DNA from: Beijerinckiaceae bacterium
Lineage (GTDB): Bacteria > Pseudomonadota > Alphaproteobacteria > Rhizobiales > Beijerinckiaceae
Assembly: GCA_027533425.1 (NCBI GenBank)
Contig: JAPZUD010000006.1
Span: 434,001 to 498,000 of the forward strand
Reading direction: 5' to 3'
DNA length: 64,000 nucleotides
The notes below the pieces were generated by a model. That model made no database searches and was not told where the DNA came from. It was given only the letters and a program-made list of their open reading frames with translations. The number at the start of each line of letters is the position of its first letter. The stretch's first letter is position 1. This document shows positions 46,281 to 55,063 of this stretch, one piece after another. A program made the position numbers and the translations under genes.

Positions 46281-46385
46281 TGGTCGGGTCTGCCGAACGG
46301 GCCAGGTCGGGTCAGCATGAATCCTCCGGTAAGCGCGGGATGGTTGCGGGCACACGGCCATCTGCGCGCGCCTCTTCGGAAGAGA

Positions 46386-46410
46386 AACGTGACTGCGCAA
46401 AGTTGGTTCC
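46386..46410 (-). promoter_or_regulatory. EcfG promoter of the efflux operon
   Basis: On the minus strand, GGAAC (46406-46410) and CGTT (46386-46389) are 16 bases apart. It points to the membrane-fusion-protein gene. Confidence 0.78.
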
Positions 46411-46441
46411 GGCTCCCGGAACGGAATTTGCCAATCCCGGG

Positions 46442-46466
46442 GGAACGTTTGGCGGGGCCGGGCGTT
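46442..46466 (+). promoter_or_regulatory. EcfG promoter of arcDABC
   Basis: GGAAC (46442-46446) and CGTT (46463-46466) are 16 bases apart, 28 bases before the arcD ATG. With the divergent site at 46386 it forms a back-to-back pair. Confidence 0.8.
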
Positions 46467-46494
46467 TCATCTCCCGAAAAGCCGGGAGAAAGCC

Positions 46495-47979
46495 ATGTCC
46501 GTCGTCGAGATCAGCACCGCAAGCCCTGTACCCCGGCGCGCCGAAGAGGAGCGAACCCTTGGCAAGGGCCTTCTCACCGCCCTTGTGATCGGCTCGATGA
46601 TCGGAGCCGGCGTGTTCTCGCTGCCCCAGAACATGGCGGCCAAAGCAGGGCCCCTCGCAATTCTCATCGGTTGGGCGATTACCGGCATCGGGATGCTGGC
46701 CCTGGCGCTGGTCTATCAGTCGCTGTCCCGCCGGATGCCCAGACTGAATTCAGGCCCTTATGCCTATGCGCGGGCAGGCTTCGGCGACTTTGTCGGCTTC
46801 AACAGCGCATGGGGCTATTGGCTGAGCGCGTGGCTGGGCAATGTGTCCTATGCCGTCGTGCTGTTCGGGGCGCTGTCCTATTTCTGGCCCGCATTCGGCG
46901 ACGGCAATACCTGGCAAGCCATTCTCGGCGCCTCCGCCGTACTCTGGGCGATCCATTTCCTGATCCTCGGGGGGATCCGGACGGCGGCGATCACCAATCT
47001 GGTGACAACCATCGCCAAGATCGCGCCGATCGTCCTTTTCCTTGCGCTGATCCTGCTGGCCTTCCGGATCGATGTGTTCACGGCGGATTTCTCCGGCCTC
47101 GCCAAGCCTGAACTCGGCGGCATCCTGACCCAGGTGAAGAGCACCATGCTGGTCACACTCTGGGTCTTCATCGGTATCGAAGGGGCCAGCGTTGTCTCGG
47201 GCCGGGCCAGCCATCGGCGGGATATCGGATTTGCCACCCTTGTCGGGTTTCTGGTCTGCCTCGCGCTCTATGCCGGCGTTTCCCTGCTCTCGCTGGGCAT
47301 CCTTTCGCAAGGTGAACTGGCGGGGATGAAGAACCCCTCCATGGCCGGGGTCATGGCGGCGGTTGTCGGGCCCTGGGGCGCCATCGTGATCAACCTCGCC
47401 CTTGTCGTGTCGGTCCTCGGCGCCTTTCTGAGCTGGACCCTCCTGGCGGCGGAGATCCCGTTCGTGGTGGCACGGGACGGGCTGATGCCGAAGGTCTTTG
47501 CGCGGGAAAATGCTTCGGGCTCGCCTGCGGGCTCTCTCTGGATCACCAATGGCTTGGTCCAGCTCGTGCTGATCGTCGCCTATGTCGCGAACTCGACGTA
47601 CCAGGCACTGTTCTCCATCGCGTCGGTGGCGATCCTGGTGCCCTATGTCCTGTCCGGTGCCTATGCGCTGAAACTGGCCGTCGCCCGGCAAGGCTATGGT
47701 CCACAGGAGGAATCGGGCCGCGACATCGCCATCGGTGGCCTTGCCACGATGTATGGCGCCTGGCTCGTCTATGCGGCCGATGCCAAATATCTTTTCCTCT
47801 GCGCGATGCTTTATGCCGCCGGTGTCATCGTGTTCACCTGGGCCCGCATTGAACGCGGATCCCTGACGCGCAGGGTCCGTGTCTTCACCTTCATCGAATT
47901 TGTTCTCGCCGTTGCCCTGGTTCTGACCGGGCTCGCTGCGGCCTGGTTCAGCTTCAACGGCAGCCTTTCGCTTGCCTGA
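46495..47979 (+). CDS. arcD: Arginine:ornithine antiporter ArcD (APC family)
   Basis: A 494-residue amino-acid exchanger with about 12-13 helices. The APC signature is [23 protein letters not shown], with [23 protein letters not shown] downstream. It should import arginine in exchange for ornithine. It is the first gene of arcD-arcA-arcB-arcC, whose order and content identify the substrate. It is preceded by an EcfG-type promoter. Confidence 0.93.
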   Translation: MSVVEISTASPVPRRAEEERTLGKGLLTALVIGSMIGAGVFSLPQNMAAKAGPLAILIGWAITGIGMLALALVYQSLSRRMPRLNSGPYAYARAGFGDFVGFNSAWGYWLSAWLGNVSYAVVLFGALSYFWPAFGDGNTWQAILGASAVLWAIHFLILGGIRTAAITNLVTTIAKIAPIVLFLALILLAFRIDVFTADFSGLAKPELGGILTQVKSTMLVTLWVFIGIEGASVVSGRASHRRDIGFATLVGFLVCLALYAGVSLLSLGILSQGELAGMKNPSMAGVMAAVVGPWGAIVINLALVVSVLGAFLSWTLLAAEIPFVVARDGLMPKVFARENASGSPAGSLWITNGLVQLVLIVAYVANSTYQALFSIASVAILVPYVLSGAYALKLAVARQGYGPQEESGRDIAIGGLATMYGAWLVYAADAKYLFLCAMLYAAGVIVFTWARIERGSLTRRVRVFTFIEFVLAVALVLTGLAAAWFSFNGSLSLA

Positions 47980-48007
47980 GGGAGGCCCCCGGCCCGAGGA
48001 GGCTGTC

Positions 48008-49291
48008 ATGGAACTGACGACAATGCCCAATCGTTTTCTCGAACCCGCCAAGGGCCGCAGCCTGATGGCGGCCGGGCTGGGGGTTCACTCCGAAATCGGC
48101 CGGCTCCGGCGCGTCCTCGTCAACAAGCCGGATCTGGCGATGAAGCGGCTGACGCCGTCCAATTGCCATGACCTGCTGTTCGACGACGTTCTGTGGGTCA
48201 GGAAGGCCCGGGAAGAACATGATGCCTTCGCGGATATGATGCGGGAGCGCGGCATCGAGGTGCTTGAGGTCCTCGATCTGCTGGCCGAGACGCTCGAACA
48301 GGACGAGGCCCGCAAATGGCTGATGGAACAGCGTTTGCCCGCCCATGACCTCGATGTCGTGCTTCAGGGAGAACTTCTCGCCTGGCTTTCCGAAAAGTCG
48401 GCCCGGGAACTCGCCACCCTTCTGATCGGCGGCGTGACCAAGGCCGAAACGCCCTTCAACGGCGGAAGTCTGGTCCTCGCGGCCATGCAGGGCAGCGATT
48501 TCCTGCTGGTCCCGCTGCCCAACCAGCTGTTCACCCGCGATTCCTCCTGCTGGATCTACGACCAGCTTGCCATCAACCCGATGTACTGGCCGGCGCGGCG
48601 GCCGGAAGCCCTCAACATGGCCGCCATCTACCGGTTTCACCCGGTCTTTCCGGATATCGGTTTCGGATTGTTCGGCGAGCCCACGGGAGAGGGTTCGGGG
48701 AAGACCTCGCTTGAAGGCGGCGACGTGATGCCGATCGGCAAACGGGTGGTTCTGATTGGAATGGGCGAGCGGACAACCCCGCAGGCCGTCATGCGGCTGG
48801 CAACCGCCTTGTTCGAGGCCGGGACGGTCGACCGTGTCATCGCCGCGTTGATGCCGCGCGATCGCAGCTTCATGCATCTCGATACCGTCTTTACGTTCTG
48901 CGATCATGATCTTGTGACGGTCTATCCCCCCGTCATTGACCGGATCCAGGCCTTTTCCATTATGCCGGGCAAGGACAAGGCCCATCCCGATGTGATCGAG
49001 GAAGGCGCCTCCTTTCTCGAAGTCGTCAAGGATGCCCTCGGTCTTCGCAGCCTGAGGATCATCCCGACCGGGGGCGATGCATTCGAGGCCGAAAGGGAAC
49101 AATGGGACGACGGCAACAATGTTGTCGCGCTCGAACCCGGCGTGGTCGTCGGCTATGCCCGGAACGACGATACGAATACGCGGCTGCGGCATGCCGGCAT
49201 CGAGGTGATCACGATTTCCGGCAGCGAACTCGGGCGCGGGCGTGGCGGCAGCCATTGCATGACCTGCCCGATCTCGCGCGACCCGGTCTGA
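48008..49291 (+). CDS. arcA: Arginine deiminase ArcA
   Basis: It hydrolyses arginine to citrulline and ammonia, the first step of the arginine deiminase pathway. The protein has 427 residues. The nucleophilic Cys is in [14 protein letters not shown] near the C terminus. Other motifs are [19 protein letters not shown] and [32 protein letters not shown] lies before the ATG; a second ATG 15 bases later is possible. It is 28 bases after arcD. Confidence 0.96.
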   Translation: MELTTMPNRFLEPAKGRSLMAAGLGVHSEIGRLRRVLVNKPDLAMKRLTPSNCHDLLFDDVLWVRKAREEHDAFADMMRERGIEVLEVLDLLAETLEQDEARKWLMEQRLPAHDLDVVLQGELLAWLSEKSARELATLLIGGVTKAETPFNGGSLVLAAMQGSDFLLVPLPNQLFTRDSSCWIYDQLAINPMYWPARRPEALNMAAIYRFHPVFPDIGFGLFGEPTGEGSGKTSLEGGDVMPIGKRVVLIGMGERTTPQAVMRLATALFEAGTVDRVIAALMPRDRSFMHLDTVFTFCDHDLVTVYPPVIDRIQAFSIMPGKDKAHPDVIEEGASFLEVVKDALGLRSLRIIPTGGDAFEAEREQWDDGNNVVALEPGVVVGYARNDDTNTRLRHAGIEVITISGSELGRGRGGSHCMTCPISRDPV

Positions 49292-49304
49292 GAGGAGTTG
49301 AGCC

Positions 49305-50306
49305 ATGCCGATGAACCTCAAGGGCCGCAGCCTCATCAGTCTCGATGACATCTCTGCCACGGAAATCCGGCATCTCCTCACGCTTGCCGCCGAACTGAAG
49401 GCGGCCAAGCATGCGGGAACCGAAATCCCGCGCCTCGCGCGGAAAAACATCGCCCTGATCTTCGAGAAGGATTCCACCCGTACCCGCACGGGCTTCGAGG
49501 TGGCTGCCTATGACCAAGGCGCGCATGTGACCTATCTCGGCCCGACGGGGAGCCAGATCGGCCACAAGGAGTCGATGAAGGATACCGCACGGGTTCTCGG
49601 TCGCATGTACGACGCCATCGAGTATCGGGGCTTCAGCCAGAACCTTGTCGAACAGCTGGCCCTCCATGCCGGCGTGCCCGTCTATAACGGCCTCACGGAC
49701 GAGGCGCATCCGACGCAGATCATCGCCGATATGCTGACGATGCGGGAATACACTCACAAGCATCTCTCGGACATGGCCGTGACCTTCCTCGGCGATATCC
49801 GGAACAATGTGGCCCGCTCCCTCAGCGTCGGGGCAATGAAGGTCGGTCTCGACCTGAGGCTGTGTGGACCGGCCGAATTCCGCCCGGATGACACGTTCGT
49901 CGATCATCTGAAGGTGCTGGCTGCCGCAAGCGGCGCGCGGCTGACGATCACAGACACCATCGCAAAGGCCGTCGCCGGAGCCGACTTCATCTACACCGAT
50001 GTCTGGCTGTCGATGGGGGAACCGAAATCCCTTTGGGCAGAGCGCATCGAACGGCTCGGCCCCTATCGCGTAACGGCCGATGTCATGCGGGCCAGCGGAA
50101 ACCCGCATGCGAAATTCATGCATTGCCTGCCCGCCTTCCACAATGCCGACACGGAGATTGGTGCCAGCATCGAGAAGGAATTCGGCATTGTCGGGCTTGA
50201 GGTCACGGAGGAGGTCTTCGAAAGCCGGGCCTCGATCGTCTTCGATCAGGCCGAGAACCGGATGCATACGATCAAGGCGATCCTTCTTGCCACTATCGGC
50301 AACTGA
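49305..50306 (+). CDS. arcB: Ornithine carbamoyltransferase, catabolic (ArcB)
   Basis: It converts citrulline and phosphate to ornithine and carbamoyl phosphate. The protein has 333 residues. The carbamoyl-phosphate site is [13 protein letters not shown], the second loop is [13 protein letters not shown] and the ornithine-side motif is HCLPAFHN. Catabolic use is inferred from the operon. It lies 13 bases after arcA. Confidence 0.96.
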   Translation: MPMNLKGRSLISLDDISATEIRHLLTLAAELKAAKHAGTEIPRLARKNIALIFEKDSTRTRTGFEVAAYDQGAHVTYLGPTGSQIGHKESMKDTARVLGRMYDAIEYRGFSQNLVEQLALHAGVPVYNGLTDEAHPTQIIADMLTMREYTHKHLSDMAVTFLGDIRNNVARSLSVGAMKVGLDLRLCGPAEFRPDDTFVDHLKVLAAASGARLTITDTIAKAVAGADFIYTDVWLSMGEPKSLWAERIERLGPYRVTADVMRASGNPHAKFMHCLPAFHNADTEIGASIEKEFGIVGLEVTEEVFESRASIVFDQAENRMHTIKAILLATIGN

Positions 50307-50359
50307 TTGTCCGGAGCCACCCGATGCTGCCGTCCCGATCCACCCTCGAAAGCCGAAAG

Positions 50360-51268
50360 ATGCGCATTATCGTTGCGCTCGGGGGCAATGCACTCCTGCG
50401 GCGGGATGAAGCGCTCACGGCAGTGAACCAGGCGCGCAACCTAGCCCTCGCGACGGAAGCGCTCGCGCCACTCTTTGCCGCGGGCCACCAGATCATTCTC
50501 ACGCACGGAAACGGACCGCAGGTCGGTCATCTCGCAGCAAGGGCCGAGAGATGGCAGGAAGAGCCGGCGCCGCTGGATGTGCTCGATGCGGAGACAGCGG
50601 GCATGATCGGCTACGGCCTGGCCCAGAGCCTCCGGAATGCGATCGGGGCCACGTCCGAGATCGTCACGCTGCTCAGCGAGGTGGTGGTCGATGGCGATGA
50701 TCCCGCCTTCGAGCATCCCGCCAAGCCGATCGGTCAGATCTATTCCGAATCCGAGATGATAGCCATAACCGCCAGGCACTCCTGGATCACGGCGAGGGAA
50801 AGCAAGGGCTGGCGGCGCGTCGTACCATCGCCGATGCCGATCGAGATTCTCGGGCTGGACGGCATCCGGCTTCTTATGGAGCATGGATACGTGGTCATCT
50901 GCCTTGGCGGAGGCGGCATCCCGGTCATCCGCGATAGCACCGGCCGGATGCGCGGCGTCGAGGCGGTGATCGACAAGGATCTGGCGAGTTCGTTGCTGGC
51001 GAGGGAACTGAATGCCGACTGGCTGCTGATGTTAACGGATGTCGACGCCGTCTATACCGATTGGGGCACAAAGCAGGCCAGCGCAATTCGAAACATCACC
51101 GTGCCGGAATTGGCCAACCATCGCTTCGAGGCCGGCTCGATGGGCCCAAAGATCGCTGCCGCCGAGGCCTTCGTCCTGACAACACGCGGCAAGGCGGGTA
51201 TCGGGCGCCTGCAGGATGCTTCCCTGATCCTAGAAGGTCATGCCGGCAGCCGGATCCTCCCGACATGA
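50360..51268 (+). CDS. arcC: Carbamate kinase ArcC
   Basis: It transfers phosphate from carbamoyl phosphate to ADP, giving ATP, the energy-yielding step of the pathway. The protein has 302 residues. The start MRIIVALGGNALLRRDEAL carries the GGNALL loop; further motifs are THGNGPQVGHLAARAE, CLGGGGIPV, EAVIDKDLASSLLA and FEAGSMGPKIAAAEAFV. An ATG at 50324 would add 12 unrelated residues. It is the last gene of the operon. Confidence 0.95.
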   Translation: MRIIVALGGNALLRRDEALTAVNQARNLALATEALAPLFAAGHQIILTHGNGPQVGHLAARAERWQEEPAPLDVLDAETAGMIGYGLAQSLRNAIGATSEIVTLLSEVVVDGDDPAFEHPAKPIGQIYSESEMIAITARHSWITARESKGWRRVVPSPMPIEILGLDGIRLLMEHGYVVICLGGGGIPVIRDSTGRMRGVEAVIDKDLASSLLARELNADWLLMLTDVDAVYTDWGTKQASAIRNITVPELANHRFEAGSMGPKIAAAEAFVLTTRGKAGIGRLQDASLILEGHAGSRILPT

Positions 51269-51927
51269 CGGACGATGGCGATCCAGACGGTAATGGCGCA
51301 AGGGAAGTTTGATCCTCGAGACTGCCAGCTAGCCTAGGGCCAGAGCGCTTCGATCTCATCGGTATGCCGCATGGTGTGTCGGTTGAACCTTCAACCGGCA
51401 CTGTGTGGTTCAGACCTGCGGTGGTTGTCTGCTCTAGCAGCCTTGCTCGTTGTAACCCGCCCGTCCGCTTCCGGCCCCATTCCGGTCTATTGTTTTCAGG
51501 GCACAGTTATCGCCCGGCCCATGGCCAGCGTGACAGTGGTTCGCAACTTAACGAGCGATTTGGTGCGCAAGAGGGAATCGAACTTTTATAATATCATCTT
51601 GATTAAATGAATATATATTTCATTTGGTTTCAAAAGGGCCAACAGAAAGGCCAACATTTTTTGAGGCTGTTGGCTGACGCTATTTGCCACCCACAAAAAT
51701 TTTTCAATCGCTAGAGAGCTGATTGGGGGATTTGGCTTGGCCCGATCCGTCCTATCGGCATTGCTGACGGCATAATGAAATGGGAACCTCGCAAGGCGAC
51801 GCAATCTGGATTGTGGACCAAAAAAATTCAGCAAAAACGTGAGTAACTTTACGCATTCTTAAGAGCGGTTCAACGCGCCAAGAAGGCACAAATATCAAAT
51901 AAAGATCTGGGGTGAAGTTATTATAAC
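51269..51927. other. Gene-free junction between core genome and accessory island
   Basis: No convincing gene lies here. It contains a perfect eight-base-pair inverted repeat with a two-base loop (51380-51397, CGGTTGAA / TTCAACCG) shortly after arcC, a tRNA-3'-end-like sequence at 51561-51583, and AT-rich DNA from about 51590 on. Short open frames at 51364-51610 and 51586-51834 have no protein-like features. Confidence 0.6.
51561..51583 (-). other. tRNA 3'-end-like sequence, possible attachment site
   Basis: The minus strand reads GTTCGATT, then CCCTCTTGCGC, then ACCA: a T-loop, T-stem strand, acceptor strand and CCA. The T-stem side is one base short of canonical. The sequence upstream does not pair with it, so no full tRNA is present. 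Such fragments mark one edge of tRNA-targeting islands. Confidence 0.4.
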
Positions 51928-52215
51928 TCAGATCAATAAATCGATACGCCACATGCCTTCATCACTGTCCTGAAACCAAGTTCCAATCAGCGTATCCTCG
52001 TCCACGATATGATAAAATGTCGCCGTACCAGAGGCATTTACACGTCGCAATCTATAGAATCCGCCTCCTTGATCTTTTCCCTCGTAAACCTCCAACCCTG
52101 ATGCTGTTTTGTAGGAAACTGCTATTGTCCCATCAGAAATCCTGACTTCACACGGCGTCATTTCTGAACCATTACCGTAATAAGAAGTCACTTTCGAATT
52201 TTTGTATACAGGCAT
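51928..52215 (-). CDS. Small hypothetical protein
   Basis: A 95-residue acidic protein, MPVYKNSKVTSYYGNGSEM and onwards, predicted to be mainly beta strands (DGTIAVSYKTASGLEVYEGK, GTATFYHIVDEDTLIGTWF). AGAGG is correctly spaced before this ATG; an upstream start at 52287 lacks one. Codon use is AT-richer than in the core genome. It is divergent from the restriction operon. I recognise no family. Confidence 0.65.
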   Translation of the reverse strand: MPVYKNSKVTSYYGNGSEMTPCEVRISDGTIAVSYKTASGLEVYEGKDQGGGFYRLRRVNASGTATFYHIVDEDTLIGTWFQDSDEGMWRIDLLI

Positions 52216-52330
52216 AAGACACCTCTCATTACGTTCTCTGAGAATATTCATGCCGTCTTCAATTTCAAGACACCCCACCTCGTACATTGACTTCGAAGAG
52301 GTGGCCCTTCAAGCCCTACCTGTTGCGGCG

Positions 52331-52344
52331 CGATGCTAGCATCG
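52331..52344. repeat. 14-bp perfect palindrome upstream of mod
   Basis: CGATGCTAGCATCG lies between the divergent hypothetical gene and the restriction operon, 66 bases before the mod ATG. This is a plausible operator; no regulator gene is identified. Confidence 0.5.
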
Positions 52345-52409
52345 GCTAGCTGTAAAGGTCGGATAAGGACCCCCTGATTCCGGTAGGTGAATTGGAGAGG
52401 CTAGGCCGT

Positions 52410-54017
52410 ATGCCCACACTGGATTGGATCGGGAAGAAGGCGGTGGTGAACCACCATCGCGAAGTGCCGTATCGGCTGATCCATTGCAACAAGGATAAAA
52501 GCGTCGGCGATCCGGACGCGGGCAATTTGCTGGTGCAGGGCGACAACCTTGAAGCCTTGAAGGCGCTGCTGCCCTATTACGCGGGCAAAGTGAAGTGCAT
52601 CTATATCGATCCGCCCTACAACACCGGCAACGAAGGTTGGGTTTACAACGACAATGTGAACTCACCGGAAATTAAGGCGTGGCTTGGCTCAGTCGTGGGC
52701 AAGGAAGCCGAAGACCTCTCTCGCCACGATAAATGGCTGTGCATGATGTATCCGCGATTAAGGTTGCTGAAGGAATTTTTGAAAGACGACGGTGTAATTT
52801 TTGTTAGTATTGATGACAATGAAGCCGCCCGACTGACTATTGTTTTGGACGAAATATTTCGTTGTCGAATTGCTTCATTCATATGGAAAAGACGCCAGAC
52901 ACCAGATAGCCGTAACATAAACGGAACATCGGAAGATCATGAGTACGTTCTTTGTTACGGTCGAACAAATAAACCCACATTGAAGGGCGCTTCGAAGGAT
53001 ATAGATAAATATAAAAATCCGGACGACGATCCTCGCGGCCCTTGGATGAGCGATAATCTAACCGGCCTTGCAGATGCGACTGAGCGCCCGAATCTTCATT
53101 ACGTGGTAACGAACCCCGAAACTAAAATTTCATACCCGCCGCATCCCACGCGCGGTTGGGCCGTTGGGCCTGAACGAATGGCCACGCTTATTCGTGACAA
53201 TCAAATATTGTGGCCAAAATCGGCTCAAGGACGCCCGCGAATAAAGCGCTTCCTTGCAGACTTGAAGTCGGAAACTACTGGCCTTTCAACCTTTATAGAG
53301 GCGAGTGCAAATATTGCCGGTACGCGCGAAATCAATGAAATGTTTGGCGCAAAGGTCTTCGCATTCCCAAAGCCAAGGGACCTAATCGAAGCGCTTATCG
53401 ATCAGATTGCCGGATCTGACGATTATATTCTTGATAGTTTTGCAGGCACCGGAACAACCGGACACGCCGTTCTCGGATTGGAAGCGAGCGTTCGGCGCAA
53501 TCGTAAATTCATCTTGATCGAAATGGATGCAGGCATTGCTGCGAATGTTACTTCCGAACGATTACGAAAAGCGGTCGTTGGATATGAGCCTTCAAGTGGG
53601 AAGTCGGCGGTGAGTGGCCTCGGCGGCGGCTTTCGTTTCTGCACCCTTGGCGAACCGCTGTTCGATGCCGATGGCAATGTCAGTCCCGCCGTCACGTACC
53701 CGGACCTTGCCGCTCATGTGTTCTTTTGCGAGACGGGTTCGCCCATTCCGCGCCGGGCGGATGGTTCAACACCGCTGATCGGCACGTTCCAAGGCCGGGC
53801 GATCTATCTCTTGCACAATGCCGACGCCGTGGGCGTTGCCAACGCGAATGCCGGGAACGTGTTGACGGGTGGTGTTCTCGACGCGCTGCCTTTACCTGAA
53901 CCGGGCTTTACCGGCGCACGCATCGTTTATGGCGAAGGCTGCACCGTGCCCGATGACCGGCTTTCGCGCCTTGGCGTCACCTTCAAGCAAATCCCCTATC
54001 AGATTGAGGGGCTTTGA
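52410..54017 (+). CDS. Type III restriction-modification DNA methyltransferase (Mod-like)
   Basis: A 535-residue beta-class amino-methyltransferase. The catalytic motif DPPYNT (in IYIDPPYNTGNEGWVYND) comes before the SAM motif DSFAGTGTTGHAVL, as in Mod subunits of type III systems. It modifies adenine or cytosine at the amino group. The target-recognition part lies between these motifs, and this middle segment (about 52780-53590) is visibly AT-richer than both ends. The ATG has GGAGAGG upstream. It is the first gene of a five-gene operon; RhuM starts three bases after the stop. Confidence 0.92.
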   Translation: MPTLDWIGKKAVVNHHREVPYRLIHCNKDKSVGDPDAGNLLVQGDNLEALKALLPYYAGKVKCIYIDPPYNTGNEGWVYNDNVNSPEIKAWLGSVVGKEAEDLSRHDKWLCMMYPRLRLLKEFLKDDGVIFVSIDDNEAARLTIVLDEIFRCRIASFIWKRRQTPDSRNINGTSEDHEYVLCYGRTNKPTLKGASKDIDKYKNPDDDPRGPWMSDNLTGLADATERPNLHYVVTNPETKISYPPHPTRGWAVGPERMATLIRDNQILWPKSAQGRPRIKRFLADLKSETTGLSTFIEASANIAGTREINEMFGAKVFAFPKPRDLIEALIDQIAGSDDYILDSFAGTGTTGHAVLGLEASVRRNRKFILIEMDAGIAANVTSERLRKAVVGYEPSSGKSAVSGLGGGFRFCTLGEPLFDADGNVSPAVTYPDLAAHVFFCETGSPIPRRADGSTPLIGTFQGRAIYLLHNADAVGVANANAGNVLTGGVLDALPLPEPGFTGARIVYGEGCTVPDDRLSRLGVTFKQIPYQIEGL

Positions 54018-54019
54018 GC

Positions 54020-55063
54020 ATGTCGGACAAAACACCACCGCGCGAAGGCGAAATCCTGCTTTACACCGGATCGGCGGGCGCAATCCGCGTCGAAGTCCTG
54101 TTCGAAGAGGAAAGCTTTTGGCTAACGCAAAAGCGCATGGCCGAACTGTTCGAAGTGACGGTTCCGACGATCAATGAGCACCTTAAAAACGTGTTCAAAA
54201 CCAACGAATTGAATGAGGATTCAGTTATTCGGAAATTCCGAATGACTGCCGACGACGGCAAAAGTTATCTGACTAGCTTCTACAATCTGGACGCGATCAT
54301 CGCCGTTGGTTACCGCGTCAACAGCCGCCAAGCCACGCAGTTCCGGATTTGGGCAACGTCGGTCTTGCGCGAATTCATCGTCAAAGGCTTCGTTCTGGAC
54401 GACGAACGGCTGAAGCAGGGCAAGAAGTTTGGCAAGGACTATTTCGACGAACTGCTTGAGAAAATCCGGGAAATCCGGGCAAGCGAACGTCGCTTCTATC
54501 TCAAGATTACCGATATCTATGAGCAATGCAGCATTGATTACCGCAAGGACGATGAAGTCACCGAAAAGTTTTTCAAGACGGTGCAAAACAAGCTGCATTG
54601 GGCGATAACCGGCAAAACTGCCGCTGAAATCATCGCGTCGCGCGCCGATGCGACGAAGCCGAATATGGGGCTGACGAACTGGAAGAACGCGCCATCGGGC
54701 AAGATCGTCAAATCGGACGTGTCGATTGCCAAGAACTATCTTGGCGAACAGGAAATCAAGCCGCTGGAACGCATCGTGTCGATGTATCTCGACTATGCGG
54801 AAAACCAAGCCGCTCGCCAAATTCCGATGAAAATGACGGATTGGATTGTGAAACTGGACGCATTCTTGGCGTTCAACGAATACGAAATCCTTCAGGACGC
54901 GGGCAAGGTTTCCCACGCCGTGGCCAAAGCATTGGCGGAGAAGCAGTATGAAGCTTTCCGGGTGATTCAGGATCGCGCTTTTGAAAGCGATTTCGAGCGC
55001 AATGCATCCCGCATGATTGCAGCGGCGAAGCCCGCACCGAAAAAGAAGGGCAAACCCGAATGA
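54020..55063 (+). CDS. RhuM family protein
   Basis: A 347-residue protein of the virulence RhuM family, often found within restriction-modification loci. The N-terminal half (FWLTQKRMAELFEVTVPTINEHLKNVF, SFYNLDAIIAVGYRVNSRQATQFRIWATSVLREFI) looks DNA-binding. The C-terminal half is helical (NKLHWAITGKTAAEIIASRADATKPNMGLTNW) and ends in a Lys-rich tail. Its biochemical role is not established. The start is three bases after mod, and its stop overlaps the res ATG by four bases. Confidence 0.9.
   Translation: MSDKTPPREGEILLYTGSAGAIRVEVLFEEESFWLTQKRMAELFEVTVPTINEHLKNVFKTNELNEDSVIRKFRMTADDGKSYLTSFYNLDAIIAVGYRVNSRQATQFRIWATSVLREFIVKGFVLDDERLKQGKKFGKDYFDELLEKIREIRASERRFYLKITDIYEQCSIDYRKDDEVTEKFFKTVQNKLHWAITGKTAAEIIASRADATKPNMGLTNWKNAPSGKIVKSDVSIAKNYLGEQEIKPLERIVSMYLDYAENQAARQIPMKMTDWIVKLDAFLAFNEYEILQDAGKVSHAVAKALAEKQYEAFRVIQDRAFESDFERNASRMIAAAKPAPKKKGKPE

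Noticed and set aside
46411-46441. A third EcfG site using GGAAC at about 46418
   Set aside because: The sequence 16-17 bases downstream is G-rich and lacks CGTT, unlike the site that follows at 46442.
46750-49489. Minus-strand open frames opposite arcD and arcA
   Set aside because: Their composition is that of antisense shadows; the arc genes carry all catalytic motifs.
51541-51600. A complete tRNA gene
   Set aside because: Only the 3' end resembles a tRNA; no D-arm, anticodon arm or pairing acceptor strand lies upstream on the minus strand.
51364-51834. Short open frames between arcC and the small hypothetical gene
   Set aside because: They have unusual composition, no ribosome binding sites and no recognisable sequence.
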